A stretch of 64,000 bases of DNA from the NCBI RefSeq assembly GCF_943193015.1, contig NZ_CALPCM010000010.1, forward strand, positions 1-64,000. The letters run 5' to 3'. Source of the DNA: Hominisplanchenecus_A murintestinalis. Its GTDB lineage: Bacteria > Bacillota > Clostridia > Lachnospirales > Lachnospiraceae. Made by a program: the position numbers and the translations under genes. The notes under the pieces are model-generated. The model worked only from the letters and a program-made list of their open reading frames with translations, had not been told where the DNA came from and ran no database searches. Positions 35,443-42,644 of this stretch are shown in pieces; positions within the stretch are counted from its first letter, which is position 1, and each line of letters opens with the position of its first letter.

Positions 35443-37203
35443 ATGGAGCAAAAACAATACACATCAAAGGAACTGTTGAAAAGATTTGTGCCTTATTTCA
35501 AAAAATATAAAGGAACGCTGTGCATGGACTTGTTCTGTGCTGCTCTGACGACGGTATGCGAACTGGTGCTGCCGCTTATTATGCGCTATATCACGAATGA
35601 AGGAATGAGGGATTTGGCGGCGCTTTCGATGCAGACAGTGGGCAGGCTGGGACTGCTTTATCTGGTACTGCGGATCATGGACGGTATCGCCAGCTATTAC
35701 ATGGCAGATATGGGGCATGTGATGGGGGCGAAGATTGAGACAGATATGCGGCGGGACGCTTACAGGCATCTGCAGCAGCTCTCTAATACGTACTATAATA
35801 ATACAAAAGTCGGGCAGATTATGGGTCGCGTGACCAATGACTTGTTTGATGTAACAGAATTTGCCCACCACTGTCCGGAGGAGTTTTTCATTGCGGCAAT
35901 CAAGACAGTGATTTCCTTTTTCATCCTGGCAGGAATTCATTTGTGGCTGACGGTGCTGGTTTTCTTGTGCGTGCCCTTGATGGCAGGGGTGTGCATGACG
36001 CTGAACTTTCGGGTGAAAGGCGCATTTCGCAAACAGCGGCACCAGATTGGGGAACTAAACGCCAGAATAGAGGATAGCCTTCTGGGACATAAAGTGGTAA
36101 AAGCATTTACCAATGAAGGGATTGAGAAAGAAAAGTTTGAGAAAGATAATCAGAAGTTTCTTGATATTAAGAAAGAATCTTATAAATATATGGCTATGTT
36201 CCAGACGACCGTGAAGATGTTTGACGGGCTTATGTATCTGATGGTGGTGGTGGCGGGAGGGATTTTTATGGTGAAAGGGCTGATTCTTCCCGGAGATCTG
36301 GTAGCTTACATGCTCTATGTAACCACACTGATTGCCACGATTCGCCGCATTATTGAGTTTGCCGAACAGTTTCAGAGAGGAATGACCGGGATTGAGCGGT
36401 TCCTCCAGATTGTAGATGCAGATATTGAGATCTTTGACGAGCCGGATGCCGTAGATTTGTATGATCCGAAAGGGGATATTGTCTTTGAAAACGTGAGTTT
36501 TGAGTACCCGGATGATCACAACCGGGTTTTCAAAAGATTAAACCTGCATATAAAAGCAGGGGAAAAAGTAGCGATTGTAGGACCGTCGGGAGGGGGCAAG
36601 ACTACTTTGTGCAACCTGATTCCAAGGTTCTATGATGTGACTTGCGGGCGAGTTACGCTGGACGGAGAAGATATCAAACATTTTACACTGAAAAGCCTGC
36701 GCGGCAGCATCGGTATCGTGCAGCAGGATGTTTATCTGTTTTCCGGGACGATTTATGAAAATATCACATATGGACGCCCGGGGGCATCCAGAGAGGAAGT
36801 CGTGGAAGCAGCGAAAAGGGCGGGCGCCCATGAGTTTATCACGGAACTAAAGGAAGGGTATGATACTTATGTGGGAGAGAGAGGCGTGAAACTTTCAGGA
36901 GGCCAGAAGCAGAGGCTCAGTATCGCGCGGGTATTTCTGAAAAATCCTCCGATTATTATTTTGGATGAAGCAACCTCTGCATTGGACAACGAGAGCGAAT
37001 TTGAAGTGGCGAAATCTCTTGCACGGCTGTCGGAAGGGCGCACAACACTTACGATTGCCCACCGGCTTTCCAGCATCCGAAATTCTGACAGGATACTGGT
37101 GCTGACAGAGGACGGAATCGTCGAAGAAGGAACTCATGAGCAGCTTCTGGAACAGAAAGGGATGTATTTTCATTTTTATAACATGGCGAACCAGCTGAAA
37201 TAG
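35443..37203 (+). CDS. ABC exporter, fused permease and ATPase
   Basis: A half-transporter of the MsbA/multidrug type, 586 residues, expected to work as a dimer in the membrane. The N-terminal 320 residues hold six predicted membrane helices. The ATPase has Walker A GPSGGGKTT, the signature LSGGQKQRLS, Walker B IIILDEATSALD and a switch histidine in IAHRLSS. It stands alone: no partner half-transporter or regulator is adjacent, so a homodimer is likely and the substrate is unknown. ATAGGAG precedes the ATG. A weak -10 (GATAAT, 35419-35424) lies upstream without a good -35. Confidence 0.9.
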   Translation: MEQKQYTSKELLKRFVPYFKKYKGTLCMDLFCAALTTVCELVLPLIMRYITNEGMRDLAALSMQTVGRLGLLYLVLRIMDGIASYYMADMGHVMGAKIETDMRRDAYRHLQQLSNTYYNNTKVGQIMGRVTNDLFDVTEFAHHCPEEFFIAAIKTVISFFILAGIHLWLTVLVFLCVPLMAGVCMTLNFRVKGAFRKQRHQIGELNARIEDSLLGHKVVKAFTNEGIEKEKFEKDNQKFLDIKKESYKYMAMFQTTVKMFDGLMYLMVVVAGGIFMVKGLILPGDLVAYMLYVTTLIATIRRIIEFAEQFQRGMTGIERFLQIVDADIEIFDEPDAVDLYDPKGDIVFENVSFEYPDDHNRVFKRLNLHIKAGEKVAIVGPSGGGKTTLCNLIPRFYDVTCGRVTLDGEDIKHFTLKSLRGSIGIVQQDVYLFSGTIYENITYGRPGASREEVVEAAKRAGAHEFITELKEGYDTYVGERGVKLSGGQKQRLSIARVFLKNPPIIILDEATSALDNESEFEVAKSLARLSEGRTTLTIAHRLSSIRNSDRILVLTEDGIVEEGTHEQLLEQKGMYFHFYNMANQLK

Positions 37204-37275
37204 AAGGAGCCTCTATTTTAAAGTTTGCTTTCGCAAAGGGCTGGATTCTCTGGCTGAATTTACGCATTCTCACGA

Positions 37276-37296
37276 ACTTTGCAGCAGGTGCAAAGT
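37276..37296. terminator. Inverted repeat downstream of the ABC gene
   Basis: ACTTTGCA (37276-37283) and TGCAAAGT (37289-37296) form a perfect 8-bp stem with a 5-nt loop. A smaller TTTGC/GCAAA hairpin lies at 37224-37237. No U-run follows, so it is a weak terminator candidate before the heat-shock promoter. Confidence 0.35.
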
Positions 37297-37342
37297 CCTG
37301 GGCTGAACTGTTACATTTTTGCAGAAAAAATTGAATTTCCTA

Positions 37343-37371
37343 TTGACAAAGAAAATGGGTAGTGCTATCTT
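37343..37371 (+). promoter_or_regulatory. Sigma-A promoter of the heat-shock operon
   Basis: TTGACA (37343-37348), 17 bp, TATCTT (37366-37371), immediately upstream of the CIRCE operator. Confidence 0.85.
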
Positions 37372-37384
37372 ATGTACATAGATG

Positions 37385-37411
37385 TTAGCACTCGACCTTA
37401 AAGAGTGCTAA
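37385..37411. promoter_or_regulatory. CIRCE operator (HrcA binding site)
   Basis: TTAGCACTC (37385-37393), 9 bp, GAGTGCTAA (37403-37411): a perfect match to the CIRCE inverted repeat. It lies at the expected transcription start of hrcA-grpE-dnaK-dnaJ and makes the operon autoregulated by HrcA, whose activity depends on GroEL. Confidence 0.97.
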
Positions 37412-37437
37412 TAAGAAAAGGGAAGGAGGATTTGAAG

Positions 37438-38484
37438 ATGCAGCTGGACGACCGGAAAACGAAGATTTTATATGCGATTATTAAGACGTATCTGGAAACG
37501 GGCGAGCCGGTAGGTTCCCGGACAATTTCCAAATATGCAGATTTGAATCTGAGTTCCGCCACGATTCGGAATGAGATGTCCGATTTGGAGGAGATGGGCT
37601 ATATCGTGCAGCCCCACACATCAGCAGGCAGAATTCCTTCAGATAAGGGATACCGTTTTTATGTGGATCAGATGATGGAGTACAAAGAGCGGGAAGTCAC
37701 TGAGATGAAAGAGCTGATGATTCAAAAGCAGGATAAGATGGAGCAGATTCTAAAGCAGGTAGTGAAGGTTTTGGCAAACAATACCAACTATGCTACCATG
37801 ATTACTGCTCCGCAGTATCACCGGACGAAGCTTAAGTTTATCCAGCTTTCGGTTATTAGCGAAAGCCAGATGCTGGCAGTGGTGGTTACGGAAGGGAATG
37901 TGGTAAAGAACAAGATGCTCCATATGGAGCACAGGCTTGACAATGAGACGGTGCTGAAGCTGAATATCCTTCTGAATACCAGCCTGAACGGCCTTACGAT
38001 GGAGCAGATCAATCTGGGAACGATTGCGAAGCTGAAGGAGCAGGCAGGTATCCACAGTGAAGTGGTAAACAGCGTGCTGGATGCGGTGGCAGAGGCCATC
38101 CGGATGGACGATGAGGACTTGGAAATCTATACCAGCGGCGCGACAAATATTTTTAAATATCCGGAGCTGAGTGATAATGAGAGGGCACGGGAGCTGATTA
38201 GCGCATTTGAAGAAAAGAAACAGCTGGTGAATCTGGTGGCAGAGACGATGAATTCCGAGGAGAATACAGGGATTCAGGTGTATATTGGGAACGAATCCCC
38301 TATGCAGAACATGAAAGACTGCAGTGTTGTTACGGCAGCGTATGAATTAGGGGACGGCATGAAGGGAACGATAGGTATTATCGGACCCAAACGTATGGAT
38401 TACGACAGAGTCGTGTCCGCGCTCAAAACACTTACGACACAGCTCGATTCTATATTTGAAAATACGGAAAAAGAAAGGCGGTAA
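37438..38484 (+). CDS. hrcA: Heat-inducible transcription repressor HrcA
   Basis: The repressor of class I heat-shock genes. The protein is 348 residues, with an N-terminal winged helix (ILYAIIKTYLETGEPVGSRTISK, ATIRNEMSDLEEMGYI) and the HrcA core with HTSAGRIPSDKGYRFYVD. The frame is open from a GTG at 37405 that lies inside CIRCE; the true start is ATG 37438 because GGAAGGAGG lies about 7 nt before it. It is the first gene of the operon and is controlled by the CIRCE element directly upstream. Confidence 0.97.
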   Translation: MQLDDRKTKILYAIIKTYLETGEPVGSRTISKYADLNLSSATIRNEMSDLEEMGYIVQPHTSAGRIPSDKGYRFYVDQMMEYKEREVTEMKELMIQKQDKMEQILKQVVKVLANNTNYATMITAPQYHRTKLKFIQLSVISESQMLAVVVTEGNVVKNKMLHMEHRLDNETVLKLNILLNTSLNGLTMEQINLGTIAKLKEQAGIHSEVVNSVLDAVAEAIRMDDEDLEIYTSGATNIFKYPELSDNERARELISAFEEKKQLVNLVAETMNSEENTGIQVYIGNESPMQNMKDCSVVTAAYELGDGMKGTIGIIGPKRMDYDRVVSALKTLTTQLDSIFENTEKERR

Positions 38485-38489
38485 AAGGC

Positions 38490-39128
38490 GTGGAAGATGA
38501 AAAGCTGCAACAGGAATTAGAAGAAACAGCATATGAGGAGCCGGAAGTGGAGGGTACAGACGCCGGAGAGGAGACAGCAGCAGAAGCTTCTGTAGAAGAG
38601 GCGGCAGAAGAGCAGGGAGACAGGACAGAAGAGTTTGCGGAAGATGGTCCGGGAGAGAAGAAAAGCTTCTTTAAACGGAAGGAAAAGAAAGACAAAAAGG
38701 ACGAGAAAATTGAAGACCTTACAGACAGGCTGAAACGCCAGATGGCGGAATTCGATAACTTTAGGAAGCGTACAGAAAAAGAAAAGGCTTCCATGTATGA
38801 AATCGGAGCGAAAAGTGTCATTGAAAAGATACTTCCGGTGATAGATAACTTTGAGCGGGGGCTGGCGGCTGTGCCGGAAGAACAGAAGGAAGACTCCTTT
38901 GTTGTCGGAATGGATAAGATTTATAAGCAGATTCTCGCGACACTGGATGAGATTGGCGTTAAGCCTATCGAGGCTGTGGGGCAGGAGTTCGACCCTAATT
39001 TCCACAATGCAGTGATGCATGTGGAGGATGAAACGCTTGGTGAAAACACCGTTGCAGAGGAGTTTCAGAAAGGCTATATTTACCGTGAAACTGTCGTGCG
39101 GCACAGCATGGTGAAAGTAGCAAATTAA
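38490..39128 (+). CDS. grpE: Nucleotide exchange factor GrpE
   Basis: The co-chaperone that releases ADP from DnaK. The 212 residues comprise a very acidic, disordered N-terminal 75, then a lysine-rich coiled coil (KKDKKDEKIEDLTDRLKRQ) and the GrpE core (EFDNFRKRTEKEK) ending with the signature VLQKGY-like EFQKGYIYRETVVRHSMVKVA. The start is GTG at 38490, 5 bp after hrcA, behind a modest AAAGGCGG site, which suggests translational coupling to hrcA. Confidence 0.95.
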   Translation: MEDEKLQQELEETAYEEPEVEGTDAGEETAAEASVEEAAEEQGDRTEEFAEDGPGEKKSFFKRKEKKDKKDEKIEDLTDRLKRQMAEFDNFRKRTEKEKASMYEIGAKSVIEKILPVIDNFERGLAAVPEEQKEDSFVVGMDKIYKQILATLDEIGVKPIEAVGQEFDPNFHNAVMHVEDETLGENTVAEEFQKGYIYRETVVRHSMVKVAN

Positions 39129-39185
39129 TTTATACAGGAAACAACGAAATTCATATACCATTTAATTTATGAGGAGGAAGTCATA

Positions 39186-41048
39186 ATGGGAAAAATTATT
39201 GGAATTGATTTAGGTACAACAAATAGCTGTGTAGCAGTTATGGAAGGCGGTAAGCCAGTGGTTATCGCAAATACAGAAGGCGCAAGAACCACACCGTCCG
39301 TAGTAGCTTTTACAAAGACAGGAGAAAGATTAGTAGGAGAGCCTGCAAAACGCCAGGCGGTAACAAATGCTGACAAGACCATAGCTTCTATTAAAAGGCA
39401 TATGGGAACAGATTATAAAGTGGATATTGACGGAAAGAAATACTCACCGCAGGAGATTTCAGCGATGATTTTACAGAAGCTGAAAGGCGATGCAGAAAAT
39501 TATCTCGGTGAGAAGATAACGGAGGCCGTTATCACAGTTCCTGCATATTTTAATGATGCGCAGCGTCAGGCAACGAAGGATGCAGGAAAGATCGCAGGAC
39601 TGGATGTAAAGCGTATCATCAATGAGCCGACAGCGGCAGCGCTGGCATATGGCCTGGACAATGAAAAAGAGCAGAAAATTATGGTATATGACCTGGGCGG
39701 CGGAACATTTGATGTGTCTATCATTGAAATCGGCGACGGCGTTATCGAGGTTCTTGCGACAGCCGGAGACAACAGGCTGGGCGGCGACGACTTTGACCAG
39801 AAGATTACCGACTATATGCTGGCAGAGTTTAAGAAGAATGAGGGCGTGGATTTATCTAATGATAAGATGGCGCTCCAGAGGCTGAAAGAAGCGGCAGAGA
39901 AAGCAAAGAAAGAACTTTCCTCTGCGACGACTACAAATATCAACCTTCCGTTTATCACGGCGACTTCCGAGGGGCCGAAGCATTTTGATATGAACCTGAC
40001 AAGGGCAAAATTTGATGAGCTGACCCACGATTTGGTGGAGAGGACAGCGACTCCGGTTACCACAGCACTGAAGGATGCAGGGCTTACCTCCGGCGAGATT
40101 TCCAAAGTGCTTCTCGTAGGCGGTTCCACAAGAATCCCGGCTGTACAGGATAAGGTGAAAGCGCTGACAGGCCATGAGCCGAGCAAGAGCCTGAACCCGG
40201 ATGAGTGTGTGGCGCTGGGCGCTTCCGTACAGGGCGGCAAGCTTGCAGGCGATGAAGGCGCAGGCGATATCCTTTTGCTGGATGTTACGCCTCTGTCACT
40301 GTCTATTGAGACAATGGGCGGGGTTGCTACAAGGCTGATTGAAAGAAACACAACGATTCCTACCAAGAAGAGCCAGATTTTCTCGACAGCAGCAGATAAC
40401 CAGACAGCCGTAGACGTACATGTTGTACAGGGCGAGAGGCAGTTTGCAAGAGATAATAAGTCCCTTGGCCAGTTCCGGCTGGATGGAATTCCTCCTGCAA
40501 GAAGAGGCGTACCGCAGATTGAAGTTACTTTTGACATTGATGCAAATGGTATTGTTAATGTATCCGCAAAGGATTTGGGAACAGGAAAAGAGCAGCATAT
40601 CACGATTACTTCCGGTTCCAATATGTCTGACTCTGATATTGAGAAGGCAGTAAAGGAAGCAGCTGAGTTCGAGGCTCAGGATAAGAAGCGCAAAGAAGCA
40701 ATTGATACGAGAAATGATGCAGACTCTATGGTATTCCAGACAGAGAAAGCGCTGGAGGAAGTGGGAGATAAGGTAGATGCTGCGGATAAGACAGCGGTAC
40801 AGGCGGATCTTGAGGCATTGAAAAAACTGATTGAGGAATCAAATCCTGAGGATATGACGGATGCACAGGTAGCAGAAATCAAGGCAGCGAAAGAGAAGCT
40901 TATGGAGAGTGCGCAGAAGGTGTTTGCAAAAGTCTACGAGCAGGCACAGGCGGCGCAGGGAGCAGCAGGCACAGGTCCGGATATGGGCGCGGCTGACGCC
41001 GGGTATCAGGCAGATGACGTCGTTGACGGAGATTACAAAGAAGTATAG
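39186..41048 (+). CDS. dnaK: Molecular chaperone DnaK (Hsp70)
   Basis: An ATP-dependent protein-folding chaperone, 620 residues. The nucleotide-binding domain starts IIGIDLGTTNSCVAVMEGG and contains VYDLGGGTFDVSI and VLLVGGSTRIPAVQ. The substrate-binding domain follows from about 390, and the helical lid ends in an Ala/Gly/Asp tail (DVVDGDYKEV) close to the usual EEVD-like bacterial end. GAGGAGG precedes the ATG. Codon use is that of a highly expressed gene. It is the third gene of the CIRCE operon. Confidence 0.98.
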   Translation: MGKIIGIDLGTTNSCVAVMEGGKPVVIANTEGARTTPSVVAFTKTGERLVGEPAKRQAVTNADKTIASIKRHMGTDYKVDIDGKKYSPQEISAMILQKLKGDAENYLGEKITEAVITVPAYFNDAQRQATKDAGKIAGLDVKRIINEPTAAALAYGLDNEKEQKIMVYDLGGGTFDVSIIEIGDGVIEVLATAGDNRLGGDDFDQKITDYMLAEFKKNEGVDLSNDKMALQRLKEAAEKAKKELSSATTTNINLPFITATSEGPKHFDMNLTRAKFDELTHDLVERTATPVTTALKDAGLTSGEISKVLLVGGSTRIPAVQDKVKALTGHEPSKSLNPDECVALGASVQGGKLAGDEGAGDILLLDVTPLSLSIETMGGVATRLIERNTTIPTKKSQIFSTAADNQTAVDVHVVQGERQFARDNKSLGQFRLDGIPPARRGVPQIEVTFDIDANGIVNVSAKDLGTGKEQHITITSGSNMSDSDIEKAVKEAAEFEAQDKKRKEAIDTRNDADSMVFQTEKALEEVGDKVDAADKTAVQADLEALKKLIEESNPEDMTDAQVAEIKAAKEKLMESAQKVFAKVYEQAQAAQGAAGTGPDMGAADAGYQADDVVDGDYKEV

Positions 41049-41070
41049 AGATAAGCCGCATAAGGTTCAG

Positions 41071-41110
41071 GGGACAGATGCTTTCAACAGAAGTCAGAAG
41101 CGTCTGTCCC
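41071..41110 (+). promoter_or_regulatory. Hairpin between dnaK and dnaJ
   Basis: GGGACAGATGCTT (41071-41083) and AAGCGTCTGTCCC (41098-41110) pair over 13 positions with one mismatch and a 14-nt loop. No U-run follows, so it is more likely an RNA-processing or stability element that lets dnaK and dnaJ levels differ than a full terminator. Confidence 0.55.
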
Positions 41111-41145
41111 TAGCGAGCGTAAAAACATGAGGATAGGTGAGGAGT

Positions 41146-42357
41146 ATGGCAGAGAGTAAAAGAGATTATTATGAGGTGCTGGGCGTTGATAAAAATGCTG
41201 ATGAAGCCGCGATAAAAAAAGCATACAGGAAATTGGCCAAAAAATATCACCCGGATATGAATCCCGGAGATGCGGAGGCGGAAAAGCGCTTTAAAGAAGC
41301 ATCGGAAGCTTATGCAGTTCTTAGCGATTCCCAGAAAAGAGCGCAGTACGACCAGTTTGGGCATGCGGCTTTTGAGCAGGGCGGCGGTCCCGGCGGGTTT
41401 AGCGGTTTTGATTTTGGCGGTGATATGGGAGATATTTTTGGAGATATTTTCAGCGATTTGTTTGGCGGGGGAACCCGGTCCCGAAGGGCAAATAATGGGC
41501 CGATGAAAGGGGCAAATCTGCGAACCAGTGTGCGGATTAAATTTGAAGAGGCGGTATTTGGCTGTGAGAAGCAGATAGAGCTGAACCTGAAAGACGAGTG
41601 TACCCACTGTCATGGAACCGGGGCAAAGCCGGGAACCAGTCCGGATACCTGTCCGAAATGCGGCGGCAAGGGACAGGTAGTATTTACACAGCAGTCTTTG
41701 TTTGGAACAGTCAGAAATGTTCAGACCTGCCCGGACTGCGGCGGAACCGGAAAAGTTATCAAAGAGAAATGCAGCAACTGCCGCGGGACAGGGTATACTT
41801 CCAGCAGGAAAAAGATTGCAGTGACAGTTCCGGCAGGCATTGACAATGGACAGAGCATTCGTATCCGAGAGAAAGGCGAGCCGGGAACAAACGGAGGGCC
41901 GAGAGGAGATCTGCTGGTAGAGATAAATGTTCAGCGTCATCCGATTTTCCAGCGCCAGGATATGAATATTTTCTCTACGGCGCCGATTACTTTTGCACAG
42001 GCAGCCTTGGGCGGCGATGTGCGAATCAGTACGGTGGACGGCGATGTACTTTATACGGTGAAGCCGGGGACGCAGACTGATACGAAAGTGCGTTTAAAAG
42101 GGAAAGGCGTGCCGTCCCTGCGGAATAAATCCGTGCGCGGAGACCAGTATGTAACTCTTGTCGTACAGGTTCCAACAAAACTGAACGAAGAAGCGAAAGA
42201 GGCGCTGCGCCAGTTTGACGCGGCGAGCGACAATTCTCTGGGTGTGAATTTGAACGAGGAAAAGACAGCGGAAAAACCGAAGGAGAAAGCCAAAGAAAAG
42301 ACGAAGAAAAAAGGGTTTATGGATAAATTGAAAGAAACCTTCGAGGATAATAATTAG
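41146..42357 (+). CDS. dnaJ: Chaperone protein DnaJ (Hsp40)
   Basis: The J-domain co-chaperone that stimulates DnaK ATPase. The 403-residue protein has a J domain (DYYEVLGVDK, HPD in KKYHPDMNPG), a Gly/Phe-rich region (about 75-115) and four zinc-binding CxxCxGxG-type repeats (CTHCHGTGA, CPKCGGKG, CPDCGGTG, CSNCRGTG). The client-binding domains follow, and the C-terminus is lysine-rich. The frame is open from a GTG at 41137, but that codon lies in the ribosome site GGTGAGGAG, so ATG 41146 is the start. It is the last gene of the operon, followed by a terminator. Confidence 0.97.
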   Translation: MAESKRDYYEVLGVDKNADEAAIKKAYRKLAKKYHPDMNPGDAEAEKRFKEASEAYAVLSDSQKRAQYDQFGHAAFEQGGGPGGFSGFDFGGDMGDIFGDIFSDLFGGGTRSRRANNGPMKGANLRTSVRIKFEEAVFGCEKQIELNLKDECTHCHGTGAKPGTSPDTCPKCGGKGQVVFTQQSLFGTVRNVQTCPDCGGTGKVIKEKCSNCRGTGYTSSRKKIAVTVPAGIDNGQSIRIREKGEPGTNGGPRGDLLVEINVQRHPIFQRQDMNIFSTAPITFAQAALGGDVRISTVDGDVLYTVKPGTQTDTKVRLKGKGVPSLRNKSVRGDQYVTLVVQVPTKLNEEAKEALRQFDAASDNSLGVNLNEEKTAEKPKEKAKEKTKKKGFMDKLKETFEDNN

Positions 42358-42363
42358 TGTGTG

Positions 42364-42397
42364 ACTGCCGTAGAGCGTGAGAGCTTGCGGCAGTTTT
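42364..42397 (+). terminator. Rho-independent terminator of the heat-shock operon
   Basis: ACTGCCG (42364-42370) pairs with CGGCAGT (42388-42394), with further pairing of GAGC/GCTT inside, followed by TTT. Confidence 0.75.
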
Positions 42398-42496
42398 GTA
42401 ATGTATTTAGCAGAGGAAGATGAGTTTTCTGATTTTTTGATAAAATTATTTTGGGAGTTCAAAAAGAAAATTTAATATTTCTTAAGGGAAATGCCA

Positions 42497-42525
42497 TTGA
42501 CAGCTTGCAAGGGAAGAATTATTAT
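42497..42525 (+). promoter_or_regulatory. Sigma-A promoter for the surface protein gene
   Basis: TTGACA (42497-42502), 17 bp, TATTAT (42520-42525). The leader is about 110 nt and holds a GC-rich hairpin, GCGGCAG (42578-42584) with CTGCCGC (42592-42598). Confidence 0.75.
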
Positions 42526-42644
42526 ATAGGGTATGAGAAAATCGGGTTACGTTTCATTCATGTTGCAGAATATGTTGGCGGCAGGGGTGAACTGCCGCAG
42601 AACAGATACTTATACATGGCGTTAGATATAAAGAGGGGACAGCG

